Assembly (NCBI GenBank): GCA_963737425.1
Contig: CAVTSX010000009.1
Span: 744,001 to 808,000, forward strand
Reading direction: 5' to 3'
Length of the DNA stretch: 64,000 nucleotides
Source of the DNA: DASXRA01 sp963737425
GTDB lineage: Bacteria > Actinomycetota > Actinomycetes > Mycobacteriales > Jatrophihabitantaceae
In this document: in pieces, positions 49,763 to 57,244 of the stretch
Layout: every line of letters starts with the position of its first letter
How positions within the stretch are numbered: position 1 is the first letter of the stretch
Notes under the pieces: model-generated
What the model was told of the DNA's origin: nothing
The model's database searches: none
Seen by the model: only the letters and a program-made list of their open reading frames with translations
Translations under genes and position numbers: made by a program

Positions 49763-51589
49763 TCACGCCGGCGAAGTCTCGCCAGCCGGGCCGGCCAGGC
49801 GGGCCAGTTCGTCGTCGACGATCGACGGGTCGAGCTTGGTGAAGACGGGAGTCGGCGGCGCGATGGGCCGGCCCACCTCCAGCGGCGTGGACTCCCACCG
49901 CGCGCCCGTGTCGTAGTCGCCGGTGAGGACGCTGTAGGAGGGCGAGCCCGCGGCGGTCTCCTCGTTCACCTCGACCAGGTCGGGCATCGCTGCCCACTCG
50001 CCCTTTCCGCCGAGCTGTACGTGCACCTTGGACGACGAGGACGGCAGGAACGGCGTGAGCAGCGTCTTGCAGTCATCGACGAGCTGCAGCGCGACATGCA
50101 GAACCGACGCCATGCGTTCGGGATCTTCGGTGCGCAGCTTCCACGGAGCCATGTCGGACAGGTACTTGTTGGCCTGGGCGACGAGCCCGAACGTCTCGGT
50201 GATCGCTGCCTTCTGCCGGCTGCGGGCGAGCAGGTCGCCGACGGTGCCGAAGGTCGCGCGCGACGTTTCGAGCAGCGCGCGATCGGCGTCGGTGAGCGCG
50301 CCCGGCGCCGGGATGGCGCCGATGTTCTTGGCCGTCATCGAGATCGTGCGGTTCACCAGGTTCCCCCAGCTGGCCACGAGTTCGTCGTTGTTGCGGCGCA
50401 GGAACTCGGCCCAGGTGAAGTTGGTGTCCTGGGTCTCAGGGCCGGCCACCGCCAGGTAATAGCGCAGTGCGTCGGCGTCGTAGCGCGCCAGCATGTCGCC
50501 CACGTAGATGACGACATTGCGCGACGTCGAGAACTTCTGCCCCTCGACGGTGAGGAACTCACTCGACACGACCTCATAGGGACGGTCGAGGGTGCCGAGT
50601 TCGCCGGGCACGCCGCCGCGGTCGCCGAGGCCCGAGTAGCCGAACAGCATCGCCGGCCAGATCTCGGCGTGGAAGACGATGTTGTCCTTGCCCATGAAGT
50701 AGTAAGCCTTGGCGCGGCTGCCGTTTCCAGTGCTCTGCCAGAACGGGCGCCAGGCGTCGGGATCGCCCGAGCGCGATGCCCACTCGATGGATGCCGACAG
50801 GTAGCCGATGACGGCGTCGAACCAGACGTAGAGCCTCTTGTCGTTGCGGTCGCGCCAACCGTCGAGCGGTACCGGCACTCCCCAGTCGAGGTCGCGGCTG
50901 ATCGCGCGAGGCTTGAGGTCGCCGAGCATGTTCATGACGAACTTGCGCACGTTCGGCCGCCAATGCTTCTGCGCCTGCAGCCAGTCGCCGAGCGTGCGGG
51001 TGAATGCCGGCAGGTCGAGGAAGTAATGCTCGGTCTCGATGAACTTCGGGGTTTCACCGTTGATCAGCGAGCGCGGGTTGATCAGGTCGATGGGATCGAG
51101 TTGGTTGCCGCAGTTGTCGCACTGGTCACCGCGCGCGTTGGGGTAGCTGCAAATCGGGCAGGTGCCCTCGATGTAGCGGTCGGGCAGGGTGCGTCCCGTT
51201 GAGGGGCTGATAGCGCCCAGCTGCGTCTGCGGGAAGACGTAGCCGTTCTTCAGCAGCGCAAGGAAGATCTGCTGGGTGACGGCGTAGTGGTTCTTGGTGG
51301 TCGTGCGGGTGAACAGGTCGTAGGACAGCCCCAGCCGCTGGAGGTCCTTGGCGATGACGAGGTTGTACCGGTCGGCCGCCTCGCGGGGGCTGACACCTTC
51401 CTTGTCCGACTGCACCAGGATCGGCGTGCCGTGCTCGTCGGTGCCGCTGACCATGAGCACCTTGTTGCCCGCCATCCGCTGGTAACGGCTGAACACGTCG
51501 GACGGAACGCCGAATCCGGCGACGTGGCCGATGTGCCGGGGCCCATTGGCATATGGCCAGGCCACCGCGGTCAACACGTGATTGCTCAT
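49763..51589 (-). CDS. metG: Methionyl-tRNA synthetase
   Basis: 608 aa class I synthetase. The HIGH motif is in YANGPRHIGHVAGFG, the zinc knuckle CPICSYPNARGDQCDNC near 145-165, and the KMSKS equivalent is KFSTSRN. There is an anticodon-binding alpha-helical domain but no C-terminal tRNA-binding EMAPII-like extension. TAGGCT at 6 nt before the ATG suggests a leaderless mRNA. Confidence 0.97.
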   Translation of the reverse strand: MSNHVLTAVAWPYANGPRHIGHVAGFGVPSDVFSRYQRMAGNKVLMVSGTDEHGTPILVQSDKEGVSPREAADRYNLVIAKDLQRLGLSYDLFTRTTTKNHYAVTQQIFLALLKNGYVFPQTQLGAISPSTGRTLPDRYIEGTCPICSYPNARGDQCDNCGNQLDPIDLINPRSLINGETPKFIETEHYFLDLPAFTRTLGDWLQAQKHWRPNVRKFVMNMLGDLKPRAISRDLDWGVPVPLDGWRDRNDKRLYVWFDAVIGYLSASIEWASRSGDPDAWRPFWQSTGNGSRAKAYYFMGKDNIVFHAEIWPAMLFGYSGLGDRGGVPGELGTLDRPYEVVSSEFLTVEGQKFSTSRNVVIYVGDMLARYDADALRYYLAVAGPETQDTNFTWAEFLRRNNDELVASWGNLVNRTISMTAKNIGAIPAPGALTDADRALLETSRATFGTVGDLLARSRQKAAITETFGLVAQANKYLSDMAPWKLRTEDPERMASVLHVALQLVDDCKTLLTPFLPSSSSKVHVQLGGKGEWAAMPDLVEVNEETAAGSPSYSVLTGDYDTGARWESTPLEVGRPIAPPTPVFTKLDPSIVDDELARLAGPAGETSPA

Positions 51590-51595
51590 GGAGCA

Positions 51596-51601
51596 AGCCT
51601 A
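51596..51601 (-). promoter_or_regulatory. -10-like hexamer TAGGCT, leaderless start of metG
   Basis: Minus-strand TAGGCT, 6 nt, then ATG 51589. Confidence 0.5.
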
Positions 51602-51674
51602 GTGAGCACGGCGCAGCGGATATCAGGCTGAGCCCTCATGCCGTTCGGTGCCGGACTACGCCGCCATTTTCGGG

Positions 51675-51728
51675 CTGATCACCTGCGGTTTGCGCACGAC
51701 GGACGGTGTGCGAACCGCGGATGATCAC
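51675..51728. repeat. 54-bp palindromic element, subtype B, copy 2
   Basis: Arms related to those of 31200-31253 (TGATCACCTGCGGTT with its partner AACCGCGGATGATCA), extended inward to 22 bp with mostly G-T mismatches, and the same 54-bp length. The rsmI stop codon (51725-51727) lies in the right arm. The metG start is 86 nt away on the other side. Confidence 0.75.
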
Positions 51729-52591
51729 CCGGGCGTCTCGTCACCCCGGTGCGCCACGACGGCGTCATAGACGATACGTTTCGGGACGCCGTGGGCGCGC
51801 GCCGTCAACGCGATCGCGTCCTTTCGCGACTCGCCCGCAGCCTCGCGTGCGGATACCGCAGCCGCGAGGTCGGCCGGCTCTGCCGCCGGTGCGATCGCGC
51901 GCGCCCCGCCGACGACCAGGGTGATCTCGCCGCGCACCTCGCCGCCTGCCCACTCGGCCAACTCGCCCAATCCCCCGCGCCGCACCTGTTCATAGGTCTT
52001 GGTGAGCTCGCGGCACACCGCCGCCGGGCGGTCGGCACCGAACGTCTCGGCCAGGTCGGCGAGCGTCGCGGCCAGTCGGTGCGGGGCCTCGAAGAAGACG
52101 AGCGTGCGCGGCTCGGCCGCCAGCGACGCCAGGGATCGGCGCCGTTCGCCCGCGCGCCGCGGCAGGAAGCCTTCGAAGCAGAACCGGTCGACGGGCAGGC
52201 CCGAGACCGCGAGCGCCGCGGTTACGGCAGATGGTCCGGGCAGCACGGTCACCGCGATCTGCTCGGCGACGGCCGCCGCGACGAGGCGGTAGCCCGGGTC
52301 GGAAATGGCCGGCATGCCCGCATCGGTGACCACCAGGACGTCGTGGCCTTCGAGCAACGCCTCGATCAGGCGCGGCACCCGGTTCGTCTCGTTCGCCTCG
52401 AAGAACGACATCACCTGCCCGGCCGGCGTGACGCCAAGGTCGGCGCACAGCCGGCGCAGGCGGCGGGTGTCTTCAGCCGCGATGATCGCGGCCGTTGCCA
52501 GGGCCGCCGCCAACCGGGCGGAAGCGTCGCCGACATTGCCCAAAGGCGTCGCCGCGAGAACCAGGCGGCCTGTTGGCTGCGCATCACTCAC
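51725..52591 (-). CDS. rsmI: 16S rRNA (cytidine1402-2'-O)-methyltransferase
   Basis: 288 aa SAM-dependent tetrapyrrole-methylase-fold enzyme. LVLAATPLGNVGDASARL at the N-terminus, AEDTRRLRRL, VVTDAGMPAISDPGYRLV and VLPGPSAVTAALAVSGLPVDRFCFEGFLPRR are diagnostic. It modifies C1402 in the ribosomal P site. It is divergent from the protein mannosyltransferase gene with only 23 nt between start codons, the same pairing as in M. tuberculosis (Rv1003/Rv1002c). Confidence 0.96.
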   Translation of the reverse strand: MSDAQPTGRLVLAATPLGNVGDASARLAAALATAAIIAAEDTRRLRRLCADLGVTPAGQVMSFFEANETNRVPRLIEALLEGHDVLVVTDAGMPAISDPGYRLVAAAVAEQIAVTVLPGPSAVTAALAVSGLPVDRFCFEGFLPRRAGERRRSLASLAAEPRTLVFFEAPHRLAATLADLAETFGADRPAAVCRELTKTYEQVRRGGLGELAEWAGGEVRGEITLVVGGARAIAPAAEPADLAAAVSAREAAGESRKDAIALTARAHGVPKRIVYDAVVAHRGDETPG

Positions 52592-52597
52592 GGGCAG

Positions 52598-52607
52598 ACC
52601 CTACGAT
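52598..52607. promoter_or_regulatory. Overlapping divergent -10 hexamers of rsmI and the mannosyltransferase gene
   Basis: ACCCTACGAT contains TAGGGT on the minus strand (52603-52598, 6 nt before the rsmI GTG) and TACGAT on the plus strand (52602-52607, 7 nt before the GTG at 52615). The two hexamers share the central TA step, so one open complex could serve either direction. Confidence 0.6.
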
Positions 52608-52614
52608 CGGGGGC

Positions 52615-54225
52615 GTGACGGTCACAGCGGAGGCAACCCCGCAGCCCGCCACCCGGGAGGGCGACACCGTAGACGGCGCGCCCGCCGAGCCGACCCGCCC
52701 GGTTCCGGCCGCCCTCCAGTCATGGCACGATCCTGCGCCGATGATCGGCTGGGCAATGACCGCCGCCGTGCTCGCCATCGCCTCGTTCACCCGACTGTGG
52801 GCACTCGGCTGGCCGCACGGCAAGAGCTTCGACGAGGTGTACTACGCCACCGAGGCGCAGGAGATGCTGCGCTACGGCTACGAGGACAACCGCGGATACA
52901 TGTTCATCGTGCATCCGCCGCTGGGTAAGTGGCTGATCGGGTTCACGTCGTGGATCTGGGGCAACACCGCGGTCGGCTGGCGGGTGGCCCCGGCGGTGGC
53001 CGGCATCGTCAGCGTCGTCATCCTCGCCCGGGTCACGCGGCGGATGTTCCGCTCGAACCTGTTCGGCGGCATCGCCGGCCTGCTGCTCGCACTGGACGGC
53101 GTCTCGGTCGTACAGTCCCGGGTCGCCCTGCTCGATATATTCCTGCAGCTGTTCATCATCGCCGGGTTCGCCGCGCTGGTGCTCGACCGCGACCAGTTGC
53201 GCGGCCGGCTCGCGCGTCTGCTCGAGGCCGGTGTCGACCTGACCTACCGGGTGCCGACGCTCGGCCCGCGTCCGTGGCGACTCGTCGCGGGCGTCATGTT
53301 CGGCCTGTCGCTCGCGGTGAAGTGGTCGGCGCTCTCCTTCTATATAGCATTCGCCGTGCTCAGCCTCGTCTGGGATCGCGGCGCGCTGAAGTCCGCCGGC
53401 GTGCGCAGCTCGTGGCGCACCGCGGCGCGCCGGTCGTGGATCGGCGCGATCGGGTCGCTGCTCGTCGCGCCGCTCGCCGCGTACCTGATGAGCTACCTCG
53501 GCTGGTTCGCCGGCGAGAACTCGTGGAACCGGCACTGGGCCGACACCCACTCGGCAAGCGGCCATCTCAACCTGCCGCTCGGAATCCGCGTTCCGTTCAC
53601 CTGGAGCTGGGTGCCCGCACCGATCCGTTCGCTGGGCGACTACACGCTCAACGCCTACCGCTTCCACGAGACGCTCTACTCGCCGCACCCGTACGGGTCG
53701 AAGCCGTGGAGTTGGCTCGTGCTGGGGCGTCCGGTCGACTATTACTACGACGGCAACTCGCACAGCTGCGGGGCGGGCAGTTGCGCACGCGAGATCCTGC
53801 TGATCGGCACACCACTCATGTGGTGGGCGTTCATCCCGGCGCTGCTGTGGTTGGCCTGGCACTGGGTCACCACCCGCGACTGGCGCGCCGCCGTGGTGTT
53901 CGTCGCGTTCGCGGCCGGCTGGCTGGTCTGGTTCCCGGACCTGAAGCGCACGATGTTCCTCTTCTATATGACGCCGCTGATGCCGTTCCTGATCATCGGG
54001 GTGACGCTCGGGCTCGGCGTATTGCTCGGGCCCGCCGTGCGGCGATCCCGCAACGTCGGCGCGTATCTCGCCGCGGACCGTCGCCGGATGTGGGGCTCGT
54101 TCGCCGTCGCCGCCTACCTCGGCCTGGTCGTTGCCGACTTCGCGTGGATGTGGCCGATCTACACCGGTGGCCTGCTCACCTACAACGACTGGCACGCGCA
54201 TATGTGGTTCCCCTCCTGGGTATAG
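52615..54225 (+). CDS. pmt: Dolichyl/polyprenyl-phosphate-mannose--protein mannosyltransferase (GT39)
   Basis: 536 aa with about 10 membrane helices. The N-terminal catalytic loop has SFDEVYYATEAQEMLRYGYED (acidic Asp-Glu motif typical of PMTs) and FIVHPPLGKWLIG. Later come WGWRVAPAVAGIVSV-type spans and the PMT_4TMC C-terminal region (LLIGTPLMWWAFIPALLWLAWHW, LFYMTPLMPFLIIGVTLGLG). It transfers mannose from polyprenyl-phosphate-mannose to Ser/Thr of secreted proteins during export. The GTG start is set by the -10 hexamer and by homology; the frame runs back into rsmI. Confidence 0.9.
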   Translation: MTVTAEATPQPATREGDTVDGAPAEPTRPVPAALQSWHDPAPMIGWAMTAAVLAIASFTRLWALGWPHGKSFDEVYYATEAQEMLRYGYEDNRGYMFIVHPPLGKWLIGFTSWIWGNTAVGWRVAPAVAGIVSVVILARVTRRMFRSNLFGGIAGLLLALDGVSVVQSRVALLDIFLQLFIIAGFAALVLDRDQLRGRLARLLEAGVDLTYRVPTLGPRPWRLVAGVMFGLSLAVKWSALSFYIAFAVLSLVWDRGALKSAGVRSSWRTAARRSWIGAIGSLLVAPLAAYLMSYLGWFAGENSWNRHWADTHSASGHLNLPLGIRVPFTWSWVPAPIRSLGDYTLNAYRFHETLYSPHPYGSKPWSWLVLGRPVDYYYDGNSHSCGAGSCAREILLIGTPLMWWAFIPALLWLAWHWVTTRDWRAAVVFVAFAAGWLVWFPDLKRTMFLFYMTPLMPFLIIGVTLGLGVLLGPAVRRSRNVGAYLAADRRRMWGSFAVAAYLGLVVADFAWMWPIYTGGLLTYNDWHAHMWFPSWV

Positions 54226-54287
54226 CCATACGAGCAGGGTGGTTTCCGTACCAGGCTGTGCAATTCATGCCCAGAGCGAACGATTGT

Positions 54288-54304
54288 CGAGATTCGCAAT
54301 CTCG
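54288..54304. terminator. Short hairpin after the mannosyltransferase gene
   Basis: CGAGATT-CGC-AATCTCG, 7-bp perfect arms, 63 nt past the stop in a 146-bp gap. A weak candidate without a T tract. Confidence 0.35.
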
Positions 54305-54371
54305 CCGGGGGAGGAGGTTTCGGTCTGACCAAATTCCGCGGTGACGACGAGACGACCGAGGCACTGCACCT

Positions 54372-54695
54372 ATGGCCGCCGTCGCATATCCGGTTTTCGA
54401 GAAGATGGAGCCGAAGCAGTTCCTCAAACTGCTCGCTGCCGGCGAAGTCGCGCTATGCGCCGCCGTGCTTGCGCCGATCGTCCCGGCCGCAGTCGCCGGG
54501 TTCGGCCTCGCCGGATTCTCGGGCGCCCTGCTGAACATGTGGTGGCGCACGCCGGGAATGCACGAGCCGGGCAGTCCGCGTCCGACCCAGCACGGCACGG
54601 CCATCGCCAAGGACGTGTGGATGGCGGGCATCGGCGCGGGCCTCATGCTCGACGCCGCCACGACGAAGTCGAAGCGCCGGCGCACCGACGACTGA
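54372..54695 (+). CDS. Small membrane protein of unknown function
   Basis: 107 aa with two hydrophobic stretches (about 20-42, LLAAGEVALCAAVLAPIVPAAVAG, and 44-56) and a third weaker one near 82-94, ending in a basic tail (TTKSKRRRTDD). It looks like a short DoxX-like membrane protein found across Actinobacteria, but the match is weak. It stands alone between the mannosyltransferase and the acyl-CoA ligase genes. Confidence 0.6.
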   Translation: MAAVAYPVFEKMEPKQFLKLLAAGEVALCAAVLAPIVPAAVAGFGLAGFSGALLNMWWRTPGMHEPGSPRPTQHGTAIAKDVWMAGIGAGLMLDAATTKSKRRRTDD

Positions 54696-54756
54696 CACCC
54701 TTCCGGCCTCAGCCGGCTTCAGGTCTAATCAGGGCTGAGCTGATAGGGGTGTTGAC

Positions 54757-56337
54757 ATGATCTTCCCGCTGACGGTCCGCGACTTCATCGACCGCGCCGA
54801 GCAGGTGTACCCGGACCGCCTCGCCGTTGTCGACGAGCCTGACCAGCCGGGCCCGAGCATGGGCGAACTGACCTACCGCGAGTTCGCGGCCGGCGCCCGC
54901 GCGCAGGCGGCCCGCCTCGATCGGCTGAACATCCCCGTGGGTGGGCGGGTGGCCGTGATCTCGCAGAACTCGGCCCGGCTGCTCACGTCGTTCTTCGGCG
55001 TCTCGGGGTGGGGCCGGATCCTGGTGCCGATCAATTTCCGCTTGGCGTCGGCCGAGATCGAATACATCGTCGGCCACTCGGGGGCAACGGTCGTCTACGC
55101 CGACCCGTCGGTGAAGGACGTACTCGACTCGCTAGACGTGCCGCACAAGTTCCTGCTCGGCGACGACGACGTGATGTTCGCCGACGGCGCCGAGCCGCGC
55201 CCCTGGGACGACCCGGACGAGAACTCGACGGCCACGATCAACTACACCTCCGGCACGACCGCGCGCCCCAAGGGTGTGCAACTCACCCATCGCAACCTGT
55301 GGCTGAACGCGACGGTCTTCGGACTGCACACCGGCATCAGTGATCGCGACGTCCTGCTGCACACGCTGCCGATGTTCCACTGCAACGGCTGGGGAATGCC
55401 CTACGGCGTGACCGGCGTCGGCGGCTCGCACGTCGTGCTACGCCAGGTCGACGGCACCGAGATCCTGCGCCGCGTCGAGCGGCACGGGGTCACCATGATG
55501 TGCGCCGCGCCCGCCGTGGTGAATGCCGCGCTGGACGCCGTCGCAACGTGGGAAGGTCCGATCCCGGGGCGCGACCGCGTCCGCATCATCGTTGCCGGCG
55601 CGCCGCCGCCGACCCGGACGATCGAGCGGGTGCTGACCGATCTGGGCTGGGAGTTCATCCAGATCTACGGCCTCACCGAAACCGCGCCGCTGCTGACGGT
55701 GAACCGGCTGCGCCGCGAGTGGGACGCGTTGTCGCCGAACGAGCAGGCGCGCCGCCTCGGGCGGGCGGGTGCGCCGGCGCTGGGGGTTCGGCTGCACGTC
55801 GACCGCGACGGCGAGGTGCTGGCCCAGTCGAATCACTCCCTGGACGGGTACTGGCAGCAACCCGAGGCGACGGCTGCGGCAATCGCGCCGCCCGGTTATG
55901 CCGAGCCGGGCGACAGCGGCCTGTCCGATACCGCAGCGGGTAACTGGTTCCACACCGGCGACGGCGGCTACGTCGACGACGAGGGCTACCTGACCATCTC
56001 TGACCGCAAGAAGGACGTGATCATCTCCGGCGGCGAGAACGTGTCCTCGATCGAGGTCGAGGACGTACTGACCTCGCATCCGGCGGTGCGCGAGGTGGCC
56101 GTCATCGGCATCCCGGACGAGAAGTGGGGCGAACTCGTCACGGCCCTGGTGGTTACCGACGGCTCGCCGGTCACCGCCGACGACCTGATCGGGCATTGCC
56201 GCACGGCGCTCGCCGGCTACAAGTGCCCCAAGCGGATCGAGTTCTACGAGACGCTGCCGCGTACCGCGACGGGCAAGCTGCAGAAGTTCAAGCTGCGCGA
56301 GCCCTTCTGGGCCGGCCAGGAAAGAGGCGTGCACTGA
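54757..56337 (+). CDS. Acyl-CoA synthetase (AMP-forming, long- or medium-chain)
   Basis: 526 aa ANL-superfamily ligase that activates a carboxylic acid to its CoA thioester through an acyl-AMP. A3 motif INYTSGTTARPKGVQLTHRNL (about 165), A5 IYGLTETAPLLTVNRL, and the C-terminal hinge/catalytic-Lys region GYLTISDRKKDVIISGGENVSSIEVEDVL and PRTATGKLQKFKLRE are complete. The substrate is unknown; the downstream acyl-CoA operon suggests a branched or medium-chain acid. Confidence 0.9.
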   Translation: MIFPLTVRDFIDRAEQVYPDRLAVVDEPDQPGPSMGELTYREFAAGARAQAARLDRLNIPVGGRVAVISQNSARLLTSFFGVSGWGRILVPINFRLASAEIEYIVGHSGATVVYADPSVKDVLDSLDVPHKFLLGDDDVMFADGAEPRPWDDPDENSTATINYTSGTTARPKGVQLTHRNLWLNATVFGLHTGISDRDVLLHTLPMFHCNGWGMPYGVTGVGGSHVVLRQVDGTEILRRVERHGVTMMCAAPAVVNAALDAVATWEGPIPGRDRVRIIVAGAPPPTRTIERVLTDLGWEFIQIYGLTETAPLLTVNRLRREWDALSPNEQARRLGRAGAPALGVRLHVDRDGEVLAQSNHSLDGYWQQPEATAAAIAPPGYAEPGDSGLSDTAAGNWFHTGDGGYVDDEGYLTISDRKKDVIISGGENVSSIEVEDVLTSHPAVREVAVIGIPDEKWGELVTALVVTDGSPVTADDLIGHCRTALAGYKCPKRIEFYETLPRTATGKLQKFKLREPFWAGQERGVH

Positions 56338-56370
56338 GCCGCGGTCGCGTCCGCGCGCCCTGGTCTTCTC

Positions 56371-56385
56371 GTTGAGTGGTGCGTT
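56371..56385 (+). repeat. Single copy of the GTTGAGTGGTGCGTT motif
   Basis: A 15-bp match to the repeat that forms the double hairpin at 21255-21326. Here it is unpaired, 33 nt after the ligase stop. Confidence 0.7.
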
Positions 56386-56404
56386 CTTTGTCGGGGGTGG
56401 GTCG

Positions 56405-56410
56405 TAGCGT
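56405..56410 (+). promoter_or_regulatory. -10-like hexamer TAGCGT, leaderless start of the DUF6058-like gene
   Basis: TAGCGT, 7 nt, then ATG 56418. Confidence 0.4.
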
Positions 56411-56417
56411 TCGGTCC

Positions 56418-57107
56418 ATGGCTTACCCCCCGACGCATCCGCCCGAGGCGGCCGATCAGTCCGTCACCGATCTTTCCGGTGAGCCGTGCGCCCGGCTCAC
56501 GCCGCCCGGCGAGCTGGCTCGGCGACTGGCATTGCTCGACGAGCGCTACATCCTCGATAATTTCGTCGCGCTGGACGACCTGGCGGCCGACTGGCCGGGC
56601 GGCGCCGCCAAGATCCGGGCCGACATCGCGACGCGGCGGCTGCCGCAGCCGGCGTACCGCCTCGACGACGGCACCGACATGGTGCCGCCCGACTACCTGG
56701 TGCCGGTCGCGGTGGCCGGTTCGGTCGGCGCGCTGCGCGCATGGTTCGCCCGCGGTTACATCGACGCGGCGCGGCGCTACGACCTGCCGCACGACGACGC
56801 CACGATCGAGGACGAGTGGCAGGACTACCTCAGTGGTGGCTACTTCATCTGCCTGCGCCAGGCCACTCCCGAATCGATCGTCGAGAAGGCGCACCTCATA
56901 ACCGATCTCAACGAGTTGCTTGCCGACCCTCGTCCGGCGGAGCAGGTCTGGTGCAAGCGGCTTCGCCTGTCGGTCGACGAACTGGCAGCGATCGAGCGGC
57001 CCTTCGCGATCCTCGACCCTGCGCGCTGGGGCACGCCGATGTCTGCGCAGTGGTACGGCACGTTCCTGCGCGCCATGTATCCGCAGGCGTTCAGCGAAGG
57101 CGACTGA
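56418..57107 (+). CDS. Conserved hypothetical protein resembling DUF6058
   Basis: 229 aa soluble protein. Segments such as DERYILDNFVALDDLAADWP, IRADIATRRLPQPAYRLDDGTDMVPPDYL and SGGYFICLRQATPESIVEKAHLI resemble the DUF6058 family, annotated by association with natural-product clusters but of unknown function. There is no signal peptide or membrane helix. It is flanked by the ligase and the AtuA-type operon on the same strand; whether it belongs to either is open. Confidence 0.6.
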   Translation: MAYPPTHPPEAADQSVTDLSGEPCARLTPPGELARRLALLDERYILDNFVALDDLAADWPGGAAKIRADIATRRLPQPAYRLDDGTDMVPPDYLVPVAVAGSVGALRAWFARGYIDAARRYDLPHDDATIEDEWQDYLSGGYFICLRQATPESIVEKAHLITDLNELLADPRPAEQVWCKRLRLSVDELAAIERPFAILDPARWGTPMSAQWYGTFLRAMYPQAFSEGD

Positions 57108-57129
57108 CGCCTGGACTGAACCCTAAACA

Positions 57130-57147
57130 AAGCAAGCGCGCTTGCTT
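57130..57147. promoter_or_regulatory. Perfect 18-bp operator palindrome before the AtuA-type operon
   Basis: AAGCAAGCGCGCTTGCTT reads identically on both strands and sits about 100 nt before the first gene of the operon. Palindromes of the (A)AGCAAGC type are bound by TetR-family repressors of acyl-CoA degradation genes. The cognate regulator is not in the window. Confidence 0.65.
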
Positions 57148-57244
57148 CTTCTTTGGTTGAGTGCCACGCTCAGAGGCGCAATCGTCGCGCGAGCGGCTGT
57201 TCGTCGTCGCGGCGCACTGACGCCGGAAGGTGGCATATATCGGC

